64,000 nt of DNA, taken from assembly GCF_002847285.1 (NCBI RefSeq), contig NZ_CP025407.1:1116001-1180000 (forward strand), given 5' to 3'. The notes beneath the pieces are model-generated. The model saw only the letters and a list, made by a program, of their open reading frames with translations. It did no database searches and was not told the DNA's origin. Both the position numbers and the translations under genes were made by a program. Positions 26,815 to 34,991 of this stretch are shown in pieces (the stretch's first letter is position 1; every line of letters begins with the position of its first letter). This stretch comes from Streptomyces sp. CMB-StM0423 (GTDB lineage Bacteria; Actinomycetota; Actinomycetes; Streptomycetales; Streptomycetaceae).

Positions 26815-27031
26815 CTTCGATCGGGGACCTGCATGCGGTGTCCTACGCTACGCAAGCGCCATGCCGGTATCGAGAGTGCCTCAGGTGCCTACCGGGACGG
26901 CCTCCGCTGCCCGTCCCATACTTGAGGCATGGCTTCCCGCAGGGCGGATGGACGGGAGCAGGGGGACCGCGGACGGTGCGTCCCTGGACTGCGTGCGGGC
27001 CGCGACCGGCGTCGGGGGCGTGTCGGCGGTC

Positions 27032-27172
27032 GGGTACCGCACTCGGCACGCCCGCCGCCACGCGAGGGACTGCGAACGCCTCATCCAGCACCCCGAGACG
27101 CTGATCACCTGGGCGTCCATCACTCTCATGACCGGGCGTCTAGCCCGGAAGGGAGCCACCCCCAGCCGGCCC
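27032..27172 (+). pseudogene. IS5-family transposase, C-terminal fragment
   Basis: The plus strand reads TRHARRHARDCERLIQHPET and LITWASITLMTGRLARKG. This matches the C-terminal end of IS5-type transposases (RHARDYERL...A.ITLMTRRL). The start and both catalytic Asp regions are missing. The rest of the spacer from 26815 to 27031 shows no recognisable gene. Confidence 0.7.
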
Positions 27173-27274
27173 CGGCGCCAGCCGACGCAGGAACTGACAG
27201 CACCTGTGGCGCCTTCTTTGAGCCGGCGTGGAAAGTTCCGGATGCGGAGCGTCGGCGAAGGTAGCCTCCTCAGA

Positions 27275-28294
27275 ATGTCGAGCCAGTCAGTGAGCAGGGA
27301 CCTCGTGGTTGTCGGCGCCGGCATCGTCGGTGCTTCGGTGGCCTATCACGCCGCCAAGGCGGGCGCTGTCGTGACCCTTCTCGATGCCGGCCGGCCGGCC
27401 CGTGGGGTGACGGTGGACTCCTTCGCCTGGATCGCCGCCAGCATCCGCACCGGTTGCGCCGCCGGGCTGCGGGTGGCGGCGACAGACGAGTACCGTCGGC
27501 TCGAGGCCGAGCTACCGGGACTTCCCGTGACCTGGTCCGGTTCACTGTCGTGGCGCGCGGGGGAGAGTGCGCCGGAAGCCGGGCCCGGGCAGGAGGTCGT
27601 CGACGCGGTCACCGCGGCGACGCTCGAGCCCAACCTGCTGCAGCCCCCGGACTGGGCCGTCTGGGCACCCGGCGAAGGCGCTGTCGACCCGGTAGGTGTG
27701 ACGGAGCGGCTGATCGAGGGCGCCCGCGCTCACGGCGCACAAGTACATCCGGACGTCCCGGTCACCGCTGTCCGGCGAGACGCCGCGGGTCGGGTCGTCG
27801 GGACCGAGACGGCCGCAGGGCCCCTATCGGGCGCGACTGTGGTGCTTGCGGCCGGAGTGGCGACGGCGGCGCTGGCAGCGCCGCTGGACCTACGTGTCCC
27901 GGTCGACCCGTCACCAGCGACGCTCTTCCGGTTCCGCGCGCCGGCCGGTCTGGTCCGCACGGTAGTCAACACTCAGGACTTTGATCTCCGGCAGGTCGCC
28001 ACAGACCGGATCATCGCCGCTGCGGATTCGCCGGAACAGACTCTGGCGGCCATCCGGTCCACCTTCCGCGGCGCCGCGAGCGTCGAGCTGCTCAGCACCC
28101 GGGTCGGCGCACGCCCCATGCCGGCCGATGGTGAGCCCATCGTCGGCCCGGTCGCCGAGGTTCCTGGCCTGTACGTGGCAGTGATGCACGCGGCAGTCAC
28201 GCTCGCCCCAGGCGTGGGCCGACTGGTCGCGAGGGAACTGGTCGACGGCACCGTCGAGCCGGCCCTGGCGGGCTGTCGCCTCGACCGCTTCTAA
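27275..28294 (+). CDS. FAD-dependent (DAO-type) oxidoreductase
   Basis: 339 residues. The N-terminal dinucleotide-binding motif LVVVGAGIVGASVAYHAAKA gives the Rossmann GxGxxG. The C-terminal DAO signature lies in STRVGARPMPADGEPIVGPV with VMHAAVTLAPGVG. It resembles small D-amino-acid or sarcosine/glycine oxidase-like proteins, which oxidise primary or secondary amines; the substrate is unknown. ATG 27275 is chosen because the Rossmann motif begins about ten residues later; the ribosome site is weak (GAAGG, 13 bases upstream). It ends 260 bases before the tRNA-Leu gene and has no cotranscribed neighbour. Confidence 0.82.
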   Translation: MSSQSVSRDLVVVGAGIVGASVAYHAAKAGAVVTLLDAGRPARGVTVDSFAWIAASIRTGCAAGLRVAATDEYRRLEAELPGLPVTWSGSLSWRAGESAPEAGPGQEVVDAVTAATLEPNLLQPPDWAVWAPGEGAVDPVGVTERLIEGARAHGAQVHPDVPVTAVRRDAAGRVVGTETAAGPLSGATVVLAAGVATAALAAPLDLRVPVDPSPATLFRFRAPAGLVRTVVNTQDFDLRQVATDRIIAAADSPEQTLAAIRSTFRGAASVELLSTRVGARPMPADGEPIVGPVAEVPGLYVAVMHAAVTLAPGVGRLVARELVDGTVEPALAGCRLDRF

Positions 28295-28556
28295 CGTCCC
28301 GGCCTCCTCCACCAGTTGGTGCGGAGACGGTCCCACACGTTTGTTCAGCATGATCCGCTGTAGGTGAGCCGGTAGGACTCGGTCGTCACCGCGCTCCTGA
28401 ACTCGATGCCGACCTCACCGCCGAACTCAGCCCCTACATGATCGACGCCAGGCTATCCGCTTGGACGACCTGGGCCCGTTGCCCCGTCCCTCGCCTGGGC
28501 GAGACACGGGCGCCAATCCGGCATGCCAAAAATTCGGCAGATATGTACAAATAGTG
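28295..28556. other. Intergenic region between oxidoreductase and tRNA-Leu
   Basis: No gene is supported. A minus-strand stretch (about 28350-28420) reads GIEFRSAVTTESYRLTYSGS and could be the tail of a lost gene, but I do not recognise it. This is where the junction of a tRNA-integrated element would be expected, next to the tRNA 3' end at 28557. I could not find a repeat of the tRNA end elsewhere in the window. Confidence 0.3.
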
Positions 28557-28640
28557 TGTCCGAGGGGGGACTTGAACCCCCACGCCCTTAACGGGCACTA
28601 GCACCTCAAGCTAGCGCGTCTGCCATTCCGCCACCCGGAC
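28557..28640 (-). tRNA. tRNA-Leu, anticodon GAG
   Basis: The minus strand folds into a class II tRNA. The acceptor stem GTCCGGG pairs with CTCGGAC (one G-T). The anticodon arm is CTAGC-TTGAGGT-GCTAG with anticodon GAG, reading CTC leucine codons. A long variable arm (TGCCCGTTAAGGGCGT) and the TPsiC arm GGGGGTTCAAGTCCCCC follow. The discriminator is A; CCA is not encoded. The 3' end faces the mosaic region on the left. Confidence 0.95.
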
Positions 28641-28765
28641 CGGGTTGCCATGCCGCGGCAGAGGGCCGCGGGGCACGGCCAACGATACCAAGGATTCCGG
28701 GGCCGTTCGCACCGGTATTTGGTTACGGTACGTGGCCGCCGGTTGCGGGTGGTGACCGGTCCGGG

Positions 28766-28857
28766 CCCCGGCCCGCCGGTGGGGCGGCGGGCCGGGGGGT
28801 TCGGGCGAGGCGGGGATAGGGGGCCCGGGCCGGGCGGGACGGCCGGGCCGGGCCCCC
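28766..28857. terminator. Two strong hairpins downstream of the ebo-like operon
   Basis: CCCCGGCCCGCCG pairs perfectly with CGGCGGGCCGGGG (28766-28797, six-base loop). GGGGGCCCGG pairs with CCGGGCCCCC (28819-28857). They follow the stop at 28863 of the last minus-strand gene and separate the operon from the tRNA gene. Confidence 0.65.
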
Positions 28858-28862
28858 GGCCG

Positions 28863-29897
28863 TCAGGCGCGGAGGTGGCGGAGGTGGGCGGCGGAGCGGC
28901 GGGCCGTGGACAGGGAGCCGGCCGGGTTCGTGTCGGGGCTCACCGCGTCGTCGCGCTCGACCAGCCAGTTGTGGTACTTGCGGTACCGGCCCTTGGTGAC
29001 CGTGCCGATGAAGCGCTGGTAGTCGATGTCGCCGTCGCCCACGTCGGTCATGTGGTAGCCGTCCTGGGACGCCGTGTCGTGCTCGCCGTCCTTGACGTGG
29101 AACAGCGGGAAGCGCTGCGGGGCGCCCGTGACGTAGTCCAGCGGGTCGAACGGCGCCGGGGTACCGTCCGGGCGGACGCTGAAGCGGTGGACGCCGGTGT
29201 AGGCCCAGTAGATGTCCATCTCCATGAACACCAGGTCCGGGTCCGTCTCGGCCAGCATGAGGTCGTAGATGCGCACCGTCGGGTCGTCGCTGCAGAAGCC
29301 GAACTCGTTGCCGTGGTTGTGCTGGTAGAACCGCAGGCCGCGGCGGCGGGCCGCTGCGCCGTAGGCGTTGAACTCCGCCGAGGCGCGCTTCACCCCGGCC
29401 ACCGTGGTGCCGTAGCGGAACGGGCCGTCCCAGGTGCCGACGTACGGCAGGTCCAGGGCCTCGGCGTCGTCGAGGACCTGCTCCAGGCTGGTGGCGAAGG
29501 AGTAGCCCGCGGGGTCGCCGACGTGGTACGCGACGTGGCTGCCGATGCCGCGCAGGCCGTGGTTGCGGGCCAGGCGGCGGAGCTGGGGCAGGGTGAGGGG
29601 GCCGTTGCCCTGGGTGTAGCCGGCGTATTCGACCTGGTCGTAGCCGTAGCGCTCCAGGGCGTCGAAGACCTCGGCGAAGCCGGCCGTGCCGATCTGGTCG
29701 CGAAGGGTGTAGAGCTGGATGCCCAGGTTGCCCCGGGGGACGGCCGGGCGGCTGTGGCTGCTGCCCTGCGGCTGCGCGGCGGCGCCCGCGGCGCCCGCGG
29801 CGCCGGCGATGGCCGCCGCCGTGGTGCCGGCCGCGACACCGAGGAATCTGCGTCTGTTGACGGCGTGGTCGAGTTCGTCTCTGTTCTTGGTGGACAT
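28863..29897 (-). CDS. TAT-exported sugar phosphate isomerase/epimerase-like TIM-barrel protein
   Basis: 344 residues, ATG 29897 with AAGGAG seven bases upstream. The N-terminus has a twin-arginine signal (NRRRFLGVAAGTTAAA) with a long Ala/Gly stretch. The mature part is an AP-endonuclease-2/xylose-isomerase-type TIM barrel: NLGIQLYTLRDQIGTAGFAE, YQHNHGNEFGF, LVFMEMDIYWAYTG, FHVKDGEHD. These His, Glu and Asp residues are the usual metal ligands. It is the last gene of the ebo-like operon, 22 bases after the phosphodiesterase. Related exported isomerase-like proteins often occur in 3-keto-sugar metabolism; here the substrate is unknown. Confidence 0.85.
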   Translation of the reverse strand: MSTKNRDELDHAVNRRRFLGVAAGTTAAAIAGAAGAAGAAAQPQGSSHSRPAVPRGNLGIQLYTLRDQIGTAGFAEVFDALERYGYDQVEYAGYTQGNGPLTLPQLRRLARNHGLRGIGSHVAYHVGDPAGYSFATSLEQVLDDAEALDLPYVGTWDGPFRYGTTVAGVKRASAEFNAYGAAARRRGLRFYQHNHGNEFGFCSDDPTVRIYDLMLAETDPDLVFMEMDIYWAYTGVHRFSVRPDGTPAPFDPLDYVTGAPQRFPLFHVKDGEHDTASQDGYHMTDVGDGDIDYQRFIGTVTKGRYRKYHNWLVERDDAVSPDTNPAGSLSTARRSAAHLRHLRA

Positions 29898-29919
29898 GGC
29901 AACGCTCCTTGACGGGGAT

Positions 29920-31299
29920 TCAGTCGAGACCGGCGAGCGACAGCAGCAGTGACTTCACGTCGGTCGCCGGTACGGGTCCCGAGGTCGCCCCCGGCCGGGT
30001 GGTGAGCAGCACGGGGCCGTCGCGCTCGTCGTCCGGGAGGCGGCCGTGGGTGCCGCGTACCGGGGCGGGGTCGAGCGGGACGACGGCCAGGCGGTAGCGC
30101 ATGCCGGCCTTCTTGCGGGCGATCGCGGAGACGGCCCGCAGACGTACGTACGGGTCGGTGGGGTCCATGAAGAGCTCGGCGGGGTCGTAGCCGGGCTTGC
30201 GGTGGATCTCGACGAGCTGGGCGAAGTCCGGGGCACGGTCGTCGTCGAGCCAGTAGTAGTACGTGAACCAGGCGTCCGGCTCCGCCACCGCGACCAGCTC
30301 GCCGGCGCGCGGGTGGTCCAGGCCGTGGGCCTTCTTGCCGGAGTCGGAGAGCACGTCGGCGACGCCGGGCAGCTTGGTGAGGATCTCCCGGGTGGCCTCG
30401 ATGTCGGCCGGGTCGCGGACGTAGACGTGCGCGATCTGGTGGTCCGAGACCGCGAAGGCGCGCGACGCCCACGGGTCCAGGTACTCCATCCCGTCCTGGG
30501 TGTAGACCTCCAGCAGCCCGGCCTTGCGCAGCGCGCGGTTGACGTCCACGGGCGTGGCCGCCTGCGTGATGCCGTACTCCGAGAGCACCACGGTCTCCGC
30601 GTCTGCCGCCCGCGTGTCCGCCAGCAGCGGCGCCAGCGCGTCGTCCAGCTCGCGCGCGGCGGCGTGCGAGCGCGGGTCGTCGGGGCCGTAGCGCTGGAGG
30701 TCGTAGTCGAGGTGCGGGAGGTAGACGAGGGTGAGGTCGGGGCTGTACGCGTCGAGGATGTGCCGCGAGGCGTCGATGATCCACTGCGAGGAGACGATGC
30801 TCGCCGTCGGGCCCCAGTAGTTGAAGAGGGGGAACGTGCCGAAGGCGGCGGTCAGTTCGTCGTGCAGCTCAGGCGGCCGGGTGTAGCAGTCGGGCTCCTT
30901 GCGGCCGTCGGCGTAGTAGATGGGGCGCGGGGTGACGATGTAGTCGGTGTCCATGCCCATCGCGTACCACCAGCCGACGTTGGCCACGGTGTAGCCGGGG
31001 TACGCGCGCCGGGCCGCCTCCCACAGCTTGTCGCCGCCGACGAGGGCGTTGTGCTGGCGCCACAGGAAGACCTCGCCCAGCTCGCGGAAGTACCAGCCGT
31101 TGGCGACGATCCCGTGCTCCGCCGGCGGCGCGCCGGTGAGGATCGTCGACTGCACGGTGCAGGTGACGGCGGGCAGCGGCGGCGTCAGCGCGCTGTTCGA
31201 GCCGGCGTCGGCCAGCGCGCGCAGGTTCGGCATGTGGTCGAGGAGACGCGGCGTGAGGCCGACGACGTCGACGACGACCAGCCGCTTCGGGGGCGTCAT
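29920..31299 (-). CDS. Alkaline-phosphatase-superfamily phosphodiesterase (ebo-type cluster)
   Basis: 459 residues, ATG 31299 overlapping the EboE stop (ATGA). It belongs to the nucleotide pyrophosphatase/phosphodiesterase branch. VVVDVVGLTPRLLDHMPNL holds the first metal Asp. PPLPAVTCTVQSTILTG holds the catalytic Thr, and PPAEHGIVANGWYFRELGEV follows. LVYLPHLDYDLQRYG and FAVSDHQIAHVYV carry further Asp/His metal ligands. No signal peptide, so it is probably cytoplasmic. A phosphodiesterase of this type accompanies the eboA-eboE genes in other bacteria (the eboF position, as I recall the nomenclature). It would hydrolyse a phosphodiester or pyrophosphate in the exported metabolite or its carrier; the actual substrate is unknown. 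Confidence 0.85.
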   Translation of the reverse strand: MTPPKRLVVVDVVGLTPRLLDHMPNLRALADAGSNSALTPPLPAVTCTVQSTILTGAPPAEHGIVANGWYFRELGEVFLWRQHNALVGGDKLWEAARRAYPGYTVANVGWWYAMGMDTDYIVTPRPIYYADGRKEPDCYTRPPELHDELTAAFGTFPLFNYWGPTASIVSSQWIIDASRHILDAYSPDLTLVYLPHLDYDLQRYGPDDPRSHAAARELDDALAPLLADTRAADAETVVLSEYGITQAATPVDVNRALRKAGLLEVYTQDGMEYLDPWASRAFAVSDHQIAHVYVRDPADIEATREILTKLPGVADVLSDSGKKAHGLDHPRAGELVAVAEPDAWFTYYYWLDDDRAPDFAQLVEIHRKPGYDPAELFMDPTDPYVRLRAVSAIARKKAGMRYRLAVVPLDPAPVRGTHGRLPDDERDGPVLLTTRPGATSGPVPATDVKSLLLSLAGLD

Positions 31300-32474
31300 G
31301 GCAGCTCCTTCAGGCCGAGCGAGGTGAGCAGGTCGCGGGCGACGGACAGCTCGGCGGCGATGCCGTCGGCGAGCTGTGCGCGGCTGCGCGGCCGCAGGTG
31401 TGCGGGCAGAGCCTGCCAGGTGTACGTCTCCACTTCCAGGTGTCTCGTCAGCGGCGCGGGACCGCCGACGAGGCGCGCCAGCGTCTCTTCGAGCACCGGC
31501 GTCGTCGCCGTCAGCGGCGGCTCCAGCGGCGCGTGCAGCGGTACGTGGAAGTGGGCGCGCCACGGGCCGTCGTCGGGGAGGCCGCCGGCCAGGGCCTCGT
31601 CGAGGTCGTCGGTGGCCCGCAGGGTGCCGTCGGCGGCGCGGATCCGGGTCTGGTGCAGGAACCGCGGCTCCGCGAAGGCGGCCAGCGCGGTCCGTACCCC
31701 GGGATCCGCGGGCCGGTCGGCCACCAGGGCGGCCGACAGTTGGGACTTGACGATGGGCAGGCCCGCGCCCGTGATGCCGGCGATGGCGGTGGCCGGGTCC
31801 TCGAAGGACGTGGCCAGATGGCAGGTGTCGACGCAGACGCCGATACGCTCCGGCGGCGGCGCGCCCTCCGCGGTGAGCGCCGCGACCGCGTCGGCGGTGG
31901 TCTCGACGGTGCAGCCGGGCTCCGGCTCCAGGCCGACGCGGATGGAGCGGCCGGTCAGCTCCTCGATGGCGTCGAGGCGCGCGGCCAGGGTGCCGAGCGC
32001 CGTCAGCGACGCCTTGCGGGCGGCGGCGTCGAAGTCGGTGCGCCAGGCGAGCGGGAGGGTGGAGATGGTGCCCTCGGTGACGTCGTCGGGCAGCAGCGCG
32101 GCGAGCAGCCGGGCCAGCTCCACGGTGTGGTCCAGGCGCTCGGGCTCGGTCCAGTCGGGGCGGTAGACGCGGTACTTGACGACCTCGTCGCCGAACCCCT
32201 GGTACGGGAAGCCGTTGAGGGTCACGGCCTCCAGGCCGCGTTCGTCGAGCGCCTTCTTCAGCCGGCGCAGCGCGGCGGGGTCGGAGCCGAGGGTGCGGAC
32301 GGCGTCGCGCGCGAGCCACAGGCCGATGCCCAGCCGGTCGCGGCCGAGCCGGCGGCGCACCGGTTCGGCGTGGTCGCGCAGTTGCGCCATCACCCCGTCG
32401 AGATCCTCGGCGGGGTGCACGTTGGTGCAGTACGCGAGATGGACGAGGGAGCCGTCGGGGTGTCGGAAGCGCAT
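31296..32474 (-). CDS. eboE: Metabolite traffic protein EboE
   Basis: 392 residues, ATG 32474, two bases after the TatD-like gene stop. It is a TIM-barrel protein of the xylose-isomerase-like superfamily with EboE hallmarks. These are the opening LVHLAYCTNVHPAEDLDGVM, then LEAVTLNGFPYQGFGDEVVK, VGLEPEPGCTVETT, IGVCVDTCHLATSFEDP and the closing LEVETYTWQALPAHLRP. The Glu, Asp and His residues in these segments fit a metal-dependent isomerase or epimerase active site. In cyanobacteria the ebo cluster is needed to move an indole-derived scytonemin precursor to the periplasm. What is handled here is unknown. Confidence 0.9.
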   Translation of the reverse strand: MRFRHPDGSLVHLAYCTNVHPAEDLDGVMAQLRDHAEPVRRRLGRDRLGIGLWLARDAVRTLGSDPAALRRLKKALDERGLEAVTLNGFPYQGFGDEVVKYRVYRPDWTEPERLDHTVELARLLAALLPDDVTEGTISTLPLAWRTDFDAAARKASLTALGTLAARLDAIEELTGRSIRVGLEPEPGCTVETTADAVAALTAEGAPPPERIGVCVDTCHLATSFEDPATAIAGITGAGLPIVKSQLSAALVADRPADPGVRTALAAFAEPRFLHQTRIRAADGTLRATDDLDEALAGGLPDDGPWRAHFHVPLHAPLEPPLTATTPVLEETLARLVGGPAPLTRHLEVETYTWQALPAHLRPRSRAQLADGIAAELSVARDLLTSLGLKELP

Positions 32475-32477
32475 GGG

Positions 32478-33335
32478 TCAGCTTCCCCCTCGCAAGATGG
32501 AGTTCCCTTCGTACGTGGCGCCGCCGGCCTCCGGCTTCTCCGGCTCCAGCTCCAGCCGGCCGCTCTGGCCGTAGAACTCCACCGGGTTCTGCCAGAGCAC
32601 CTTGTCGACGTCGGCGTCGGTGAAGCCGGCGGCGAGCATGGCGTCGGCGGTCTTGCGGGTCTTGAGCGGGTCGCTCCTGCCCCAGTCGGCGGCGGAGTTG
32701 ACGAGCATCCGCTCGGTGCCGTACTCGCGCAGGATGCGGACCATGCGGTCCTCGTCCATCTTGGTGTCGGGGTAGATGGAGAAGGCCGCCCAGCAGCCGC
32801 TGTCCCGGGCGGCGGCCACCGTCGTCTCGTTGAGGTGGTCGAGGATCACGCGCTCGGGCGCCAGCCTGGACTCGCGGACGACGTCGAGCGTTCGGGCCAG
32901 GCCCGCGGCCTTGTCGCGGTGCGGCGTGTGCACCATGGCGGGCAGCCCGTGGTCGGCGGCCAGCTCCAACTGGGCGGCCAGCGCGTGGTCCTCCTCGGGG
33001 GTCATGGAGTCGTAGCCGATCTCGCCGACGGCGACGACGTGGTCCTTCAGCAGGTAGCGCGGCAGCTCGTCCAGGACCGGCAGGAGGCGCGGGTCGTTGG
33101 CCTCCTTGGGGTTGAGGGCGAGCGTGCAGTGGTGCGCGATGCCGTACTGGGCGGCGCGGAAGGGCTCCCAGCCGAGCAGCGAGTCGAAGTAGTCGTAGAA
33201 GCTCTCCGGGGAGGTGCGGGGCTGCCCCAGCCAGAAGGAGGGCTCGACGAGGGCACGCACGCCCGCGTCGTACATGGCGGCGTAGTCATCGGTCGTGCGG
33301 GACGTCATGTGGATGTGCGGGTCGAAGATGCGCAT
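32478..33335 (-). CDS. TatD-like metal-dependent hydrolase of the ebo cluster
   Basis: 285 residues, ATG 33335. The A of the ATG is shared with the TGA stop of eboA (TGATG), and AGGAGG lies four bases upstream. It has an amidohydrolase/TatD fold: MRIFDPHIHMTSRTTDDYAA gives the HxH metal motif, AVGEIGYDSMTPEEDHALA the bridging Glu, PAMVHTPHRDK and VILDHLNETTVAAARDSG the later His ligands, and LVNSAADWGRSDPL the final Asp. It corresponds to the TatD-type member found beside eboA in other clusters. The exact reaction is unknown. Confidence 0.88.
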   Translation of the reverse strand: MRIFDPHIHMTSRTTDDYAAMYDAGVRALVEPSFWLGQPRTSPESFYDYFDSLLGWEPFRAAQYGIAHHCTLALNPKEANDPRLLPVLDELPRYLLKDHVVAVGEIGYDSMTPEEDHALAAQLELAADHGLPAMVHTPHRDKAAGLARTLDVVRESRLAPERVILDHLNETTVAAARDSGCWAAFSIYPDTKMDEDRMVRILREYGTERMLVNSAADWGRSDPLKTRKTADAMLAAGFTDADVDKVLWQNPVEFYGQSGRLELEPEKPEAGGATYEGNSILRGGS

Positions 33336-33988
33336 CACACCTCCTGGCGGGTCAGGGCGAGGATCCGGTCGAGGTCCGCCGGCACGGCGCGGCCGGCGGC
33401 CGTCCGCTCGCGGGCGTAGTCGTCGAGCATGCGGGCGAGTTCGCCGTCGCCCGCGGCGCGGTCGGCGAGGCCCGCGATCTCGTCGGCGGGTACGCCGGTG
33501 AAGAGGCACTTGAGGACGGCCTGCCGCCAGGCGTGGTCGCCCAGGTGCTCGGCGGCGTACGGGCCGAGGGCGGCGGCGACCAGGCGGGTGTCGTTGGTCC
33601 GCAGCGCGTCCTCGATCAGCGGTACGGCGCCGGGGCCGGGGCCGAGGTGCGGCAGCGCGCGCAGCACGGCCCGGCGTTCGGCGGCGTCGCCGCGGTCGTA
33701 GACGCGGGTGGCGACCTGCTCGTCGGCGCGGGCGGCGTGCAGGATCAGCACGCGCACGGCGTCGGCGGCCCCGGCGCCGGCGCGGCGGCGCGCGGCGGCG
33801 AAGTGGGCCTCCCAGGCGAGCAGTCCCGCGCTGGGCCCGGGGGTGCCGGCGGCGGCGTCGGCGAGCGCGGCGGCGAGCCACTCGCGGGCCTCGGGCGCGA
33901 GACCGGCCTCGACGGACGCACGCAGGGCGGCGACCGTCGCGGCGGGTGCGGCGGCCGGTGCGGGTACGGCGGGGTCGGGGGTCACCAC
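33335..33988 (-). CDS. eboA: EboA domain-containing protein
   Basis: 217 residues, GTG 33988 (a second GTG follows at 33985), with GAGAGGAG seven bases upstream. The C-terminal half matches EboA: ALRTNDTRLVAAALGPYAAE, HLGDHAWRQAVLKCLFTGVP, followed by a helical tail. The N-terminal half is an Ala-rich helical region (LAPEAREWLAAALADAA). No catalytic motif, signal peptide or membrane segment is visible. EboA is the defining but biochemically uncharacterised member of the cluster. A 130-base gap separates it from the upstream isomerase gene; I see no gene in it, and transcription probably continues through. Confidence 0.88.
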   Translation of the reverse strand: MVTPDPAVPAPAAAPAATVAALRASVEAGLAPEAREWLAAALADAAAGTPGPSAGLLAWEAHFAAARRRAGAGAADAVRVLILHAARADEQVATRVYDRGDAAERRAVLRALPHLGPGPGAVPLIEDALRTNDTRLVAAALGPYAAEHLGDHAWRQAVLKCLFTGVPADEIAGLADRAAGDGELARMLDDYARERTAAGRAVPADLDRILALTRQEV

Positions 33989-34118
33989 TGCGCGGCTCCT
34001 CTCACTCGGGTCACGGATGCGGCACGCGGCGCGCGGGTCCCGGCGTACCGCGCGGCCCCTGCGGACCGGCGGACCCCGGGCGGCCGCGCGACGGCGGTGG
34101 CGGGTGCGTACGGGAGGC

Positions 34119-34991
34119 TCAGCACGGCACCGACCCCCTCGCCCGCGCCTCTTCCTCCGCCGCGCGCAGGAAGCGGATGGAGCTGCTCGCCAGCTCGGGC
34201 CCCGCGTGCGAGTGCCGGGGCAGCTCGACGCTGATCAGGCCCTGGTAGCCGGTGGTCTGCAGGGCTTCGAGCACGGAGGGGAAGCCGATCTCGCCCTCGC
34301 CGAACGGCAGATGCTCGTGCACGCCCCGGCACATGTCCTCGATCTGGACGTGCGCGAGCCAGGGCGCGGCGGCCCGTACGCAGTCGGCGGGCAGCGCCTC
34401 CTCCAGGCACTGGCAGTGCCCGATGTCGAGGGTCAGCGCCAGCGCCGGCGGGTCGTCCAGCCCTTCGCGCAGCCGGCGGAACCCGGCGAGGTCGTACAGC
34501 AGGTGGCCGGGCTCCGGCTCGATGGCCAGCGGCACGCCGGCGGCGTCCGCGGCCTGGAGCACCGGGGTCAGCTCCTCGCCCAGCCGCTTCCAGGCGTCCG
34601 GCTCCGACACCCCGTACGGGCGTGTACCGCTGAAGCAGTGCACGGCGTTGGCGCCCAGCTCGGCGGCGACGTTCACGGCGGTACGCAGCAGCCGGGAGCG
34701 TACTGCGCGGGCCTCGGGGTCGGGGTCGAGCAGAGTGGGGTGGTGCTTGCGGCGCGGGTCGAGGACGTAGCGGGCGCCGGTCTCGATGGTCACCGCGAGC
34801 CCGTGCCGGGCCAGCAGCCGCCGCACGGTGGCCGTGCGGGCGGGCAGGTCGGGCGCGAGCGGGTCGAGGTGCATGTGGTCGAGGGTGAGCGCGATGCCGT
34901 CGTAGCCGAGGTCGGCGAGGAGCGCGACGGCGTCGGTCAGCCGCAGGTCGGTGAGGCCGTTGGTGCCGTAGGCCAGGCGCAGCCGGCTCAT
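34119..34991 (-). CDS. Sugar phosphate isomerase/epimerase (TIM barrel)
   Basis: 290 residues, ATG 34991 overlapping the stop of the prenyltransferase gene (ATGA). AP-endonuclease-2/IolE-like TIM barrel: LRLAYGTNGLTDLRLTDAVA, IETGARYVLDPRRKHHPTLL, PLAIEPEPGHLLYDLAGF, LALTLDIGHCQCLEE, AHVQIEDMCRGVHEHLPFG and LISVELPRHSHAGPE. The Glu, Asp, His, Glu order fits a divalent-metal isomerase. It lies between the prenyltransferase and eboA. Together with EboE and the exported protein at 28863, the operon encodes three such barrels. Substrate unknown. Confidence 0.85.
   Translation of the reverse strand: MSRLRLAYGTNGLTDLRLTDAVALLADLGYDGIALTLDHMHLDPLAPDLPARTATVRRLLARHGLAVTIETGARYVLDPRRKHHPTLLDPDPEARAVRSRLLRTAVNVAAELGANAVHCFSGTRPYGVSEPDAWKRLGEELTPVLQAADAAGVPLAIEPEPGHLLYDLAGFRRLREGLDDPPALALTLDIGHCQCLEEALPADCVRAAAPWLAHVQIEDMCRGVHEHLPFGEGEIGFPSVLEALQTTGYQGLISVELPRHSHAGPELASSSIRFLRAAEEEARARGSVPC

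Noticed and set aside
28557..28640. tRNA-Leu as a proven attachment site
   Set aside because: I found no repeat of the tRNA 3' end elsewhere in the window and no intact integrase; kept only as a possible boundary.
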